Origin: Anaerolineales bacterium
GTDB taxonomy: Bacteria > Chloroflexota > Anaerolineae > 4572-78 > J111
Assembly: GCA_015075405.1 (NCBI GenBank)
Contig: JABTUK010000005.1
Span: forward strand, 620,001 to 684,000
Direction: 5' to 3'
Length of the DNA stretch: 64,000 bases
Shown: in pieces, positions 1 to 8,557 of the stretch
Position numbering within the stretch: the first letter of the stretch is position 1
How the letters are laid out: each line of letters starts with the position of its first letter
The notes under the pieces: model-generated
Database searches by the model: none
The model's input: only the letters and a program-made list of their open reading frames with translations
Told to the model about the DNA's origin: nothing
Position numbers and translations under genes: made by a program

Positions 1-140
1 TGCCGGGCCAGCCCGATGGTCCGCTGCAACAGGCTGCGACTCAAATCAACACGTTCAGCCGCCGGTAAGACTCCCGCCAGCCGCGTTTTTGACTTGCCGA
101 ACGGTTTAACTGGAATGATAACAAATATGTTGCTATCCAT
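1..140 (-). CDS. cofC: 2-phospho-L-lactate guanylyltransferase, N-terminal part
   Basis: Partial gene running off the left edge; only the first 46 codons are in the window, starting at an ATG read on the minus strand at 140. The N-terminus contains the string VIIPVKPFGKSKTRLAGVL, the nucleotide-binding start typical of CofC (PVK..GK.RL). CofC activates 2-phospholactate or a related C3 acid with GTP in coenzyme F420 biosynthesis, a cytoplasmic step. The family call rests on this motif alone because the catalytic remainder lies outside. No strong Shine-Dalgarno is visible before the ATG, so the start could shift slightly. A MobA-like nucleotidyltransferase of another kind is the main alternative. 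Confidence 0.7.
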   Translation of the reverse strand, partial: MDSNIFVIIPVKPFGKSKTRLAGVLPAAERVDLSRSLLQRTIGLAR

Positions 141-156
141 CTGTTTCACGATTAAG

Positions 157-263
157 CATGTCATTTCGAGCGACGATAGGAGCGACGCGAAGCGTCTCTC
201 AAAACTACTCTTGCCAGACGAGGTATTAGGGATTTCTCCCTCCGCTCCGGTCGAAATGACATG
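157..263. repeat. CATGTCATTTCGA inverted-repeat element, copy 1
   Basis: MITE-like element with inverted ends CATGTCATTTCGA and TCGAAATGACATG and an inner GGGATTTCTCCC-type arm. Related copies lie at 4472-4565, 26818-26936, 46858-46959, 51835-51890 (half) and 61049-61149, always between genes. It carries no coding capacity. Confidence 0.85.
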
Positions 264-283
264 ACCGTGTAAATCCCGCAATT

Positions 284-1384
284 TTATTGAGGCTCTTCCT
301 CAAAAATCTCCAAAACCGGCTGTCCATCCCAATTGGTGGGGATAGGCAGGCCAAAAGCCGCCAATGCGGTAGCAGCGGTATCATAGGTGATAATTTTACT
401 TTGCAAAACTTTGCCGGCGGGCGCCCCCGGCCCAACCGCCAGCCAGGGAACAGTCATATCTTCGGGCGAGTCGCTGCCATGTTTGATCCCACTGCCGCCG
501 TGATCGGCGGTGATAATCAGCAGGGTTTGGTCAAGATAGCCCTCCGTTTCAAGGGCGCTCACCACTTCGCCGATTAAACGATCCGTTAAGCTCACCGCCA
601 ACAACTGCCCCAACGACATCCAGCCCAGCGCGTGTCCAGCCGAGTCCACGTCGGGCAAGTGAATAAACAACAGCGCCGGCATGTCGCTTTGGATCACCGC
701 CAACGCTTCGTTGACTACCTGCCGGTCGGTAAAACCGGCATAAATGTAGCTATCCACCGAACCCGGCAAAACCAGATGCTCCAGCTTGGGTTTGCCCACC
801 ACCATCGCTGTGCTCAAACCGGCCTCGTGAACCACGCTAAAGAGCGTTGGGCCTTGCACTTTGCCCAATTCCGGGTCATTGGAATTCCAGAAAATACCGT
901 GCTTCTCCGGCGACATCCCACTCACCATCGAGGCGTGACTTACCAAGGTGACGCTCGGCAGGACCGTTTGGGCGGCGGGCTGGTACGCTCCCTGGGCGCG
1001 CAGCGCGTCGAGCGTGGGGGTATCGGCCTCTTCCAGGGCGTCGGGCCGCAAGCCATCAATGCTAATGATGACCACATGACTGATAGGGCAGGGACACCCG
1101 GCTGTTGCCGGGGTGGGTATGGGAGTCAAGGTGGACGAAGTGGGAACGGTTGCCGTCGGCTCCGGGGTGGCGGCGGCCAGAGGTGGTGAAGGCTTTGGTT
1201 TGGTGGGAGTGGCTGTAGCTGGAGGCAGGTCGGTTATGGCAGCCGTAGATGAGGCTACAGGCACGGTCGGAGGCAGGGTGGAAGGCAGCGGCGCGCTGGC
1301 TGCTCCGCTGGCGCAACCGGTTAACAACAGGATTAAAGCCAGCAGCGCGATATTGAAAATAGCTTGACTTTTGCGATAACTCAT
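284..1384 (-). CDS. Lipoprotein type I phosphodiesterase / nucleotide pyrophosphatase family
   Basis: 366-residue exported enzyme of the alkaline phosphatase superfamily. The first ~25 residues form a signal peptide ending in the lipobox LLTGC, so the mature protein should be lipid-anchored outside the membrane. A Pro/Thr-rich linker follows to about residue 95. The catalytic domain shows the first metal motif IISIDGLRPD, the nucleophile region LPSVTLVSHASM (Thr), HLPDVDSAGH, and the late metal-binding TADHGGSGIKHG, all hallmarks of PF01663 proteins that cleave phosphodiester or pyrophosphate bonds. The substrate cannot be read from the sequence. It stands alone, followed by repeats on both sides. 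Confidence 0.85.
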   Translation of the reverse strand: MSYRKSQAIFNIALLALILLLTGCASGAASAPLPSTLPPTVPVASSTAAITDLPPATATPTKPKPSPPLAAATPEPTATVPTSSTLTPIPTPATAGCPCPISHVVIISIDGLRPDALEEADTPTLDALRAQGAYQPAAQTVLPSVTLVSHASMVSGMSPEKHGIFWNSNDPELGKVQGPTLFSVVHEAGLSTAMVVGKPKLEHLVLPGSVDSYIYAGFTDRQVVNEALAVIQSDMPALLFIHLPDVDSAGHALGWMSLGQLLAVSLTDRLIGEVVSALETEGYLDQTLLIITADHGGSGIKHGSDSPEDMTVPWLAVGPGAPAGKVLQSKIITYDTAATALAAFGLPIPTNWDGQPVLEIFEEEPQ

Positions 1385-1424
1385 AGAGCGTCATTGTAAT
1401 CTGAAATCGAGGGCAAAACAAAAT

Positions 1425-1510
1425 GAGGAGACTTTCTTATTGGGGAAGTCTCCTCAAAACGTCTTGCGTCTTGCGTGTTCCCTTTATGTTACGTAAGACG
1501 CAAGACGGGT
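1425..1510 (-). terminator. Terminator hairpin of the kinase gene plus heptamer repeat
   Basis: Arms GAGGAGACTT (1425-1434) and AAGTCTCCTC (1446-1455) form a stem. On the minus strand it is followed by ATTTTGTTTT, fitting an intrinsic terminator for the kinase gene that ends at 1535. Positions 1460-1510 hold inverted copies of a CTTGCGT-type heptamer, a repeat also seen near 29280, 37870 and 63455. Confidence 0.65.
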
Positions 1511-1534
1511 CGAATAATTGCTTTCCTGGAACTA

Positions 1535-2809
1535 CTATTTAGAAATGTCGGCGTGAAATTCCAGCTCGATTTGACCCACGCGAATTACATCGCCGTTCTT
1601 GATTTTTTTCTTTTGGTGGGGAGCGACTTTGGCCCCGTTGATAAAGGTGCCGTTGGTGCTGCCCAAATCTTCCACCGACCAGTCATCGCCCTGGCGCACC
1701 AACTTGCTGTGCAGACGGGAAACGCCGGCCTGGCTGCCGCCATACGGTCCCAAATCAATATCGGGTTTAGAATCTTTGTGCGTGCGGCCAATAATCAGTT
1801 CGGTTCGGCCGGCGGTTGAAATTTCTTTACCGCTGGCTGGAAGTTTCAGCCGGACCTTGACCTCTTGCAGACTGTTTATTTCGTCAGTATCAATGAGGCT
1901 GGTGATCTCTTCTTTTTTGGGCCGCTGCCGGGAGGGCGGCGGCTGGGTAGAAAAAGAGCCGCTGAGTTCATAACGCGCTTCGAGTAAAGCCTGAGAAAAC
2001 TCTTCCATCGTCTGGTAGCGGTCGCCGGGTTCTTGGGCCAAAGCTTTATCGAGAATGGGCACAAACACCGGCGACACCCTGGGATTGGCCGTGAGCAGCG
2101 GGATGGGCGGGTCGGTCAGGCGGGCCATTAAGAAATCAAAGGGGGTTTGGCCCTGAAAAGGCAGCTTACCGGTCAAAAGATGATAGAGCACAATTCCCAG
2201 CGAGTAAATATCGGCCCGGCCGTCAATGGCGGTGCTTTCTTGAATTTGCTCCGGGGCGGCGTAAGCCATTGTGCCCAAAACCTGGCCGGGCATGGTCAGG
2301 TTGGGTGTGGTTGAGTGCTGCATTTTAGCCAGACCAAAGTCGGCCAGCAGCGGCACATCCTCGCGCAGCATCAAAATATTGGCCGGTTTGATATCGCGGT
2401 GAATAACGCCCTGTTTATGGGCAAAGGCCAGCGCTTTTGAAACCGGAATAATGATGGTGAGAGCCTCTTCCCAGGAAAATGGTTCGTTGGGCTGCATCAT
2501 TTTCTCCAGCGAACCTTTGGGGACAAACTCCATAATAATGTAAGCCCACCCGCCATCCCTATCTTCGCCGTAACCGTATATGGTCAAAATGTTGGGGTGG
2601 CGTAGGGCTGCAATGGCCTGCGCTTCCTGTCGAAAGCGGGCCAACATCTTTTCCTCATTGTCACCCGAGGCCATAATTGGCAAAACTTTGATCGCAACCC
2701 AGCGTGACAGCTTCTCATCAAAAGCTTTATAAATACTGGCCATGCCCCCGGCGCCGACCAATTCCTTTAATTCATATCCGCCGAAGGAGCGACCAATCAG
2801 GTCTTCCAT
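1535..2809 (-). CDS. Ser/Thr protein kinase with C-terminal FHA domain
   Basis: Eukaryotic-type (PknB-like) kinase of 424 residues. I start it at the ATG at 2809 because AGAGGA precedes it; an upstream GTG at 2824 adds five residues. The glycine loop GAGGMAS is at 19-25, the ATP lysine at 41, the catalytic HRDIKPAN around Asp139 and DFG at 157-159. A polar linker of about 50 residues leads to an FHA domain (about 330-420) with the phosphothreonine-binding SRLH and DLGSTNGTFING motifs. No membrane segment is seen, so it should be cytoplasmic and could recruit its own or a partner's phosphorylated threonine. Substrates are unknown. A second FHA protein lies at 33226-33816. Confidence 0.93.
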   Translation of the reverse strand: MEDLIGRSFGGYELKELVGAGGMASIYKAFDEKLSRWVAIKVLPIMASGDNEEKMLARFRQEAQAIAALRHPNILTIYGYGEDRDGGWAYIIMEFVPKGSLEKMMQPNEPFSWEEALTIIIPVSKALAFAHKQGVIHRDIKPANILMLREDVPLLADFGLAKMQHSTTPNLTMPGQVLGTMAYAAPEQIQESTAIDGRADIYSLGIVLYHLLTGKLPFQGQTPFDFLMARLTDPPIPLLTANPRVSPVFVPILDKALAQEPGDRYQTMEEFSQALLEARYELSGSFSTQPPPSRQRPKKEEITSLIDTDEINSLQEVKVRLKLPASGKEISTAGRTELIIGRTHKDSKPDIDLGPYGGSQAGVSRLHSKLVRQGDDWSVEDLGSTNGTFINGAKVAPHQKKKIKNGDVIRVGQIELEFHADISK

Positions 2810-2901
2810 AACTTTTCCTCTCACAACCCTCAGTTGTATTCCGCCCTATTATTATAACATAGCTGGCAGTCGAGTTCAAAAGGAAATATGTACCGGATGG
2901 C

Positions 2902-3597
2902 TTAACGGCCACGATTGCCGACGGGCCAGGTTTTGAAGAAAAACCATTCGCCAAAGGCCACGTCGGCCCGGCTGGGGGGAACGCCGAGGTTGGTAATATC
3001 GGTACGTGACAGGGCATAGAGGCAGCCGCCCGTAGGATCGTCACGCGCTTTGATTACCTGCCGGGCGATATCCATAAATTCCTTGCTGGGCGACATATCT
3101 GGCCGGTAGCCAAAAAACCCGTGCGAGACCACCGCGTAAGTGTCGCCATAGCTGGGATGCAGCAACCGGTTCTTGGCCACCCAACCGACCATATAGGCTG
3201 CCTCCTTATCCCCCGGCGACTCACCTTGCATAATCCGAGCCAGATCGAGCACCGTCAATTTGGGAACCTGGAAAGGCATCGGCAAGCCTGGCAGCGAGGT
3301 GGCGCGGGGAGTATAAATACGGGTAGGAACCAGCCCATCAAAGGCCAGGGTTGAGGTAGCCGTAGGGATAATTTCACGAGTGGGGCTGGGCGTCCAGGTG
3401 GGGGGCAGCACAAAACCGCGCGTAGCCGCCATTTCGACAATGATCGGGGCCAGGACAACGGGCATAGGCCGCTTGGTTAACAGCGGCAAAAAGAGAAAGG
3501 CGATGATCCAGATAAAAACAATGAAGCCAAAAAGGCCCAGAAACAGAAATACCCCTTCGGGGGTTAATTTTTTACCTCGCTTCGGACTGTAACCCAT
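2902..3597 (-). CDS. Membrane-anchored SleB-like cell-wall hydrolase domain protein
   Basis: 231 residues. One membrane segment (about 15-40) follows a short basic N-terminus, then a Thr/Pro-rich linker (TWTPSPTREIIPTATS) and a domain from about residue 115 with LARIMQGESPGDKEAAYMVG and VAKNRLLHP. The pattern of an E within ..GE.., then VAxxxxNR, resembles the SleB / cell-wall hydrolase family, which act as lytic transglycosylases on peptidoglycan. The match is by motif only and the tail is divergent, so the enzyme call is tentative. Its ATG at 3597 abuts the stop of the upstream glyoxalase-like gene with no gap, so the two are probably co-transcribed and translationally coupled. Confidence 0.6.
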   Translation of the reverse strand: MGYSPKRGKKLTPEGVFLFLGLFGFIVFIWIIAFLFLPLLTKRPMPVVLAPIIVEMAATRGFVLPPTWTPSPTREIIPTATSTLAFDGLVPTRIYTPRATSLPGLPMPFQVPKLTVLDLARIMQGESPGDKEAAYMVGWVAKNRLLHPSYGDTYAVVSHGFFGYRPDMSPSKEFMDIARQVIKARDDPTGGCLYALSRTDITNLGVPPSRADVAFGEWFFFKTWPVGNRGR

Positions 3598-4440
3598 TCA
3601 AGCGATCACCCCTAATTTGACCCCCTTGAGCCGGCCCGGATCGAACCAGGCGACCGGGCGGCCAAACCAATCGGCTGGAGAAATCAAGTCAAACTCTCGT
3701 TGGGCGGTTTCAAAATCGTTTGTGCCCAATAAATAAGCGCAAGGCGATGGGCCAAACCGGGCCAGACGGACCGCCAGCCAGTCATCTTTAACCAATGAGG
3801 CGGCCAGCGTAACCGGCGTTCCGGCGAAATGGGCCAGCCTGGCCTGAAAAACGCTGTCGTCTCGCAGTTGGGGCGCGGACCAACCGTACACCCGGCGGAA
3901 AAGATCAATCGAGTCGGCCAGATGGGCCACCCCCAGGATGACCTGGGCTACCCCGCTCAAGCGGCCGGCCACGCTGGCCGAGGGCTGCACCCGCCACTCG
4001 CGGGGCGTAATATCTTTAATCATAAACGGCAGCGTCGCGCCGGCTCCTTCGTCGCCCAAAAAAGCCAGGTCCCACTCAATCAATAGGCCATCAGGACGGC
4101 GGCGGTGCATATACTCCGGCCCTTTCACCGTAACGCCTAGAGCTTCCAGCCGAGCTGCTTCGGCGGCCACGTCATCGCTTTGAATGGCCCAGGCGCATGG
4201 GCCGCCGTTGCCGGCAATGTGCTCACCCCAAAAGATGGTTTCTTTTAACCCCGGTTCCAGCGAAGAGATCAACTCGATATAGGAGCCATCGGCAAAACCC
4301 AACAAGGCCATGTGGGTGACTCCATTGGAATGAGTCCCCCCGTAATCCGTCGGCAGCCCCACCCCGGCAAAAGCCTGCTCCAACGGGGCCAGGGCCGGCC
4401 CGGCGATGGTGACGTGATCAATAGCGAGGATAGTTGGCAT
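3598..4440 (-). CDS. Glyoxalase-like domain protein
   Basis: 280-residue cytoplasmic protein beginning ILAIDHVTIAGP with later GVTHMALLGFADGSYIELIS, a layout typical of the glyoxalase-like group (PF13468) in the vicinal oxygen chelate superfamily. A second half-domain (GVAQVILGVAHLADSIDLFRR, about 165-185) supports a two-module fold with a metal site formed by His and Glu residues (His8, Glu near 56). The substrate is not predictable. The stop codon directly touches the start of the wall-hydrolase-like gene downstream, indicating a two-gene operon on the minus strand. Confidence 0.75.
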   Translation of the reverse strand: MPTILAIDHVTIAGPALAPLEQAFAGVGLPTDYGGTHSNGVTHMALLGFADGSYIELISSLEPGLKETIFWGEHIAGNGGPCAWAIQSDDVAAEAARLEALGVTVKGPEYMHRRRPDGLLIEWDLAFLGDEGAGATLPFMIKDITPREWRVQPSASVAGRLSGVAQVILGVAHLADSIDLFRRVYGWSAPQLRDDSVFQARLAHFAGTPVTLAASLVKDDWLAVRLARFGPSPCAYLLGTNDFETAQREFDLISPADWFGRPVAWFDPGRLKGVKLGVIA

Positions 4441-4471
4441 GGGTTATGCAGCCTCTAAAATATTGCACAGG

Positions 4472-4565
4472 CATGTCATTTCGACCGAAGGGAGAAATCC
4501 CTAATACGTTACTTTTACATGTTGCGTCCTGGGGATTTCTCGACCTTCGGTCTCGAAATGACATG
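4472..4565. repeat. CATGTCATTTCGA inverted-repeat element, copy 2
   Basis: Same MITE-like family as 157-263, with ends CATGTCATTTCGA and TCGAAATGACATG. It lies between the glyoxalase-like gene and the first cohesin-LysM gene. Confidence 0.85.
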
Positions 4566-4585
4566 AGCCTGAGTAGTTCCCTTTT

Positions 4586-5815
4586 CTAATAACACGAGCC
4601 GGGGCAGGGTGGCGGCCAAACGGAAGGGGGACCGACCTGGGGATAGGGATAGCGTGAGGGCGGGGCAAAGGGTGGTCGGGGGATAATCAACGTTCCAATT
4701 CCTTCCAAATTGGCATCCTCGGCCAGGCCGTTGACATAGGCTAACAAATCCACCTTCATCTGGCACTGCTCGGCAATCCCGACCAGGGTATCCCCGGCTT
4801 GAACAACATACACATTCGGCCCATCGCCATAAGCCTGGGGAATGAACAAGACCTGCTGGGGATAAATGTATCCTGGCGGGTGCAAATCGTTGGCCAGGCT
4901 GATAAAACCGGGATCGGGCAAGTTGCAGAAGCGGGTATCCACCGCGCACTTGTTGCCCAGGTTGGCCAGGCTTTCTCCCGGCTGCACTCGATAGCAAAAA
5001 CCCTGTGTTGCCCCCGGCGGAATCTGGGCGACCATTGCGGCCGGGGTGTTGGTCGGCGCCGGCAGCGGGGTTGGGGTTAGCGTTGGGATGGGGGTGGCTG
5101 TGACCACAAACAGGGTCGGCGTTGGCGTGGCGCCGGCCGGGATGAAGGTGGGGGTCGAAGTCGGCGTGACGGGCTGCGGGGTGAAAACAGGAGAAGGTTG
5201 ACCGGCTACGGCGTTGACCGTAATCTCAGCCGGCTGAGCGGCGACCGGCTCCAGGGAGTTTTCTTCATCGGCCAGCTCGGCCACAGCAAACGATAGGCTG
5301 GTACTGCCTGGGTTAACGGCGCGAAAGATGATGTTCGCCAGCAGGCCGCTCCCGTTGGTAATCTCGGGCAAAGCGTAGTAGCGAATAATCCCGGCCCCGT
5401 TATCTACCTGGTTGTTGCCGACATAATCGGCGCTAAAAAAGTCGCCCGGTTGAATTTGGACGCCTTCTGTCCCGGAGTCGCTGTCCTGGATTTCAATGAT
5501 ACCGGGGGTAAAACGCAGTTCAAGGTTCACTTCGGTCAGGTTGAGGGCATTATCCAGGCGCAGTTGAAACGTCGCCGTCTCGCCGACATTCAACTGCCGT
5601 GATGATGGCTCCAGCCGAAGCTGTCCGCTAACCTGAGCTACGGCTACCGGCGGGTTGAATTGATCAATATCGGCGGCCTGGCCGGCGGGCCGGCTTATTT
5701 CACAGCCGGTCAGCAGCAATGCTGACAAGGCTATCAGCAAAAACCCGTAAACTACGGTTAATCTGGACACGAAGCTTCCTCGACTTCTAAGAAAATAGGA
5801 ACTGAGGGAACTCAT
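4586..5815 (-). CDS. Cohesin-domain lipoprotein with two LysM modules (paralogue 1)
   Basis: 409 residues. A signal peptide ends in the lipobox LLLTGC near residue 38. A cohesin-type beta domain follows (about 68-205: LRLEPSSRQLNVGETATFQLRL, ELRFTPGIIEIQD), then a Pro/Thr-rich linker and two LysM-like modules (YRVQPGESLANLGNKC and YVVQAGDTLVGIAEQC). LysM binds glycan chains such as peptidoglycan; the cohesin fold suggests an extracellular scaffold or adhesion role. It closely matches the adjacent gene at 5931-7205, and the LysM parts are almost identical at the nucleotide level while the cohesin parts diverge. The 5' region (5816-5930) contains inverted copies of a GGAACTCGTA decamer. Confidence 0.85.
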   Translation of the reverse strand: MSSLSSYFLRSRGSFVSRLTVVYGFLLIALSALLLTGCEISRPAGQAADIDQFNPPVAVAQVSGQLRLEPSSRQLNVGETATFQLRLDNALNLTEVNLELRFTPGIIEIQDSDSGTEGVQIQPGDFFSADYVGNNQVDNGAGIIRYYALPEITNGSGLLANIIFRAVNPGSTSLSFAVAELADEENSLEPVAAQPAEITVNAVAGQPSPVFTPQPVTPTSTPTFIPAGATPTPTLFVVTATPIPTLTPTPLPAPTNTPAAMVAQIPPGATQGFCYRVQPGESLANLGNKCAVDTRFCNLPDPGFISLANDLHPPGYIYPQQVLFIPQAYGDGPNVYVVQAGDTLVGIAEQCQMKVDLLAYVNGLAEDANLEGIGTLIIPRPPFAPPSRYPYPQVGPPSVWPPPCPGSCY

Positions 5816-5930
5816 CGGAACTCGTAGGAACTACTGCTGAGTTCCCCGAGTTCCTACGAGTTCCTACGATTTTCATTACGTGTGCCCGCAAGGGTATTGG
5901 CGACATGCCCCAAGTTCGTGCCCCTCGTTT

Positions 5931-7205
5931 CTAGTAACCGCACGAGCCGGGGCAGGGTGGCGGCCAAACGGAAGGGGGACCGACCTGGGGATAGGGATAG
6001 CGTGAGGGCGGGGCAAAGGGCGGTCGGGGGATAATCAACGTTCCAATTCCTTCCAAATTGGCATCCTCGGCCAGGCCGTTGACATAGGCTAATAAATCCA
6101 CCTTCATCTGGCACTGCTCGGCAATCCCGGCCAGGGTGTCCCCGGCCTGGACGACATAGACATTGGGTCCACTGCCATAGGCGCGTGGGATGAACAGGAC
6201 CTGCTGGGGATAAATGTACCCCGGCGGGTGCAAATCGTTGGCCAGGCTGATAAAACCGGGATCGGGCAGATTGCAGAAACGGGTATCCACCGCGCACTTG
6301 TTGCCCAGGTTAGCCAGGCTTTCTCCCGGCTGCACTCGATAGCAAAAACCCTGCGTTGCCCCCGGCGGAATGTATACCTGCGGTCCCGGCGGCGTGTTGG
6401 TCGGGATCGGCGTCGGCAGGGGGGTAAAGGTGGGCAGGGGTGTGGCGGTCGGGGGGATGGGGGTCAGGGTAGGCGTGTCGGGGGGTAGAATAGGGGTAAA
6501 GGTAGCAGTTGGTTCCCCCGGTATGAGGGTGCTGGTTGGCGTGGGCGTAAATTCCGGCTCGCCCTGGCCGACAATAATCTGGCCGGTCTGGCTGGTTGCC
6601 GGGATAGGTTGGGCCTGGCTGTCGGCCAGGAGAGTGCGGGTAAAATTAAGATTACCGGTTCCGTTGGCAATGGCTCGAAAGGTAACTCGCGCTAACACGC
6701 CGCTGCCACTTACGGCCTGGGTGGCTAACTGCCGGATTGCCTCTTCCAGGCTGCGAATATTGGAGAAATCGCCGCCCTGGGCCTGAGAGCCTAACTGGAC
6801 CACTGCATATTGCAAGGTACCTTCCGTATTGGAAGCCTCGTTGAGCGCCACAAAATCGGGCTGGGGAAAATCGCCCGGTTGGATCTGAACGCCTTCTCGA
6901 TCAAGATCGGCGTCAACCACTTGCAGCACCGCCGGGTTGAACTGAACCTGTATTTCGGCCCCGGTCATATTGGTGACGTTGTCAATGACAATTTCAATTG
7001 TTTGGGTCGCCCCTACGCTGAGCTGCGTTGTGGCCGGGTTAAAGCGGATTATGGTTTCGGTCTGGGCCGCCGCCGCTGCCCCTGCTGCTGCCGGCGGGGC
7101 GAATTGGTCAATATCCCCGGCGGCCTGCTCATCGCGGTCAATATCGCACCCCAGCAGCATCAGCCCCACAACCACCAGGCAAATCCAGGCGATGAACCTG
7201 TTCAT
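5931..7205 (-). CDS. Cohesin-domain lipoprotein with two LysM modules (paralogue 2)
   Basis: Start set at the ATG at 7205 (MNRFIAWICL...) because AAGAGG lies about 8 nt upstream and the lipobox LMLLGC then falls about 20 residues in; an ATG at 7223 is possible and the longer open frame to 7325 is unlikely. The product has about 424 residues: lipobox, cohesin-type domain (FNPATTQLSVGATQTIEIVI), Thr/Pro linker and two LysM modules. It is a tandem duplicate of the downstream gene at 4586-5815. The last ~140 codons are nearly identical in the two genes, pointing to recent duplication or gene conversion, while the cohesin domain has diverged and gained an insert (GSQAQGGDFSNIRSLEEAIRQ). Probable role: extracellular wall-bound scaffold. 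Confidence 0.85.
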   Translation of the reverse strand: MNRFIAWICLVVVGLMLLGCDIDRDEQAAGDIDQFAPPAAAGAAAAAQTETIIRFNPATTQLSVGATQTIEIVIDNVTNMTGAEIQVQFNPAVLQVVDADLDREGVQIQPGDFPQPDFVALNEASNTEGTLQYAVVQLGSQAQGGDFSNIRSLEEAIRQLATQAVSGSGVLARVTFRAIANGTGNLNFTRTLLADSQAQPIPATSQTGQIIVGQGEPEFTPTPTSTLIPGEPTATFTPILPPDTPTLTPIPPTATPLPTFTPLPTPIPTNTPPGPQVYIPPGATQGFCYRVQPGESLANLGNKCAVDTRFCNLPDPGFISLANDLHPPGYIYPQQVLFIPRAYGSGPNVYVVQAGDTLAGIAEQCQMKVDLLAYVNGLAEDANLEGIGTLIIPRPPFAPPSRYPYPQVGPPSVWPPPCPGSCGY

Positions 7206-7228
7206 AGCATACCTCTTAGCCATAAAAA

Positions 7229-7253
7229 ACACTATGTCAACTTGACATAGTGT
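7229..7253. promoter_or_regulatory. Perfect palindrome upstream of paralogue 2, operator candidate
   Basis: ACACTATGTCAA (7229-7240) and TTGACATAGTGT (7242-7253) are exact complements around one base. It sits 23 nt before the 7205 start and contains TTGACA, so it could be an operator overlapping the promoter. There is no T-run that would suggest a terminator in the gene's direction at that position. Confidence 0.5.
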
Positions 7254-7436
7254 AACATAATTGATACAGGACAATTTCCAAACGGCTGTTTTGTCCTGAC
7301 AGCCCGATTTATCATCAAATAACACTATGCCCTGCTACGATGATACATTATGTTTAGTATTTTTGCAAGGGGCTGGCCTAAAGGCTGGCCCTTTTTATTT
7401 TTGGGGCTTGTCAGCCAGCAAAAAGATATGATACAA

Positions 7437-8533
7437 TAGAGTCAATTCACAATAAGAGTGGTTATGATAAAATAGGTGTTTCACTGTTAATGGCAGGGAG
7501 GAACACCTATGAAAATTACCGAAGAAACACATCGGGCAGATCCCAGTAGGCTTCCCTTGTTAATGGGACTACCCGCCGACTGCTTTTGGGAACTGATCGA
7601 AGCGGTCAAAACCGCCTATCCGAGCTATGAACAGCAGCGCCATGAACGGCCCGGTGGCAAACGAGCGGTCGGTGGAGGGCGGAAATGTGATTTACCCTTG
7701 GTCATTCGAGTGGCGCTGGTCCTGACTTATCTGCGCTTGCACGTCATCCAAACGCTGGTGGCTAAATTCTTTGGGGCCAGCCAATCAGATGTGTCCCGCG
7801 AGTTGCGGCGTTTAGGATCGTTACTCAAACAAGTGTTACCCTGCCCGGAGGTGTGGGAGTTGGTCGAAAGCGAACAACCCTTGAGCGCAGAACAACAGTT
7901 GAAACTGAGGGATTTAGCCGATGGTCAGGTCTTGATTGATGCCACTGAGCAACAAGTCTATCGCTCCAAAGACAGCGCCACCCGCAAAGCCGATTACTCG
8001 GGAAAAAAAACAGTTTACCCGCAAAACTCAATTTGTGACCGATGGCGACCATCACATCAAAGCCATTAGCCAGCACGTGCCGGGGGTCAAAAGCGACAAA
8101 AAACTGAGAGATGAGACCAAAATCGTGGGCCGTTTGCCGGATGAGTGTCACGGCAAAGCCGATAAAGGCTACCAGGGCTTGGCCCACCAGGTGGCGCTGG
8201 TCACCCTGCTCAATCCTGAAACGGCTGAGCTAACCCAAATCCCTCGTTTGACCTTGGAGACCCCCTTTAAGAAGCCAAAAGGGGGCGAGTTGACCCAGGA
8301 GCAGGTTGAATTCAACCACTCGTTGAATTCCATTCGGGTTCGCATTGAACATTGTATCGGCTGGGTCAAGAACTGGAAGATTATCGGCTCTCGCTTTGGC
8401 TGTGCCCGGCAAATTTATACGCCCCTGAGGCAAATCGTGGCTGGCTTAGTCAACTGGCAAACTCAACGCTGGCAGCAGGCTAAAGCTCAGATGACCACTT
8501 AATTTACCCGTTTTTTATTGTGCATAGACTCTA
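7437..8533 (+). mobile_element. IS5-family-like insertion sequence
   Basis: About 1.1 kb element with imperfect inverted ends. The left end begins TAGAGTC with CACAATAA a few bases in. The right end read inward begins TAGAGTC with CACAATAA at the same spacing. The whole interior is one transposase split by a frameshift. It ends 25 bp before the small membrane protein of the DGR locus. A duplicated TA is possible but the exact target duplication is not certain. Confidence 0.8.
7509..8502 (+). CDS. IS5-like DDE transposase, expressed through a frameshift
   Basis: Two overlapping frames encode one protein. Frame 1 (7509-8069) has the N-terminal helical domain (LPLVIRVALVLTYLRLHVIQTLVAKFF) and the first catalytic Asp (VLIDATEQQVYR). 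Frame 2 (7936-8502) continues with QFTRKTQFVTDGDHHIKAI, the second Asp (HGKADKGYQG) and the late Glu region (RVRIEHCIGWVKNWKI). The switch occurs at a run of eight A at 8003-8010, where a +1 shift (or loss of one A by slippage) joins both halves. Such A-runs are used for programmed frameshifting in several IS families, so the element may still be active, but a simple inactivating indel cannot be excluded. RBS GGGAGG before 7509. Confidence 0.85.
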
Positions 8534-8557
8534 CTATAATTTGATGGGAGGGATTCT

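Noticed and set aside
4515-4997. Minus-strand frame overlapping the LysM end of the lipoprotein gene
   Set aside because: It is another frame of the Pro-rich C-terminal part; the LysM frame is clearly the real one.
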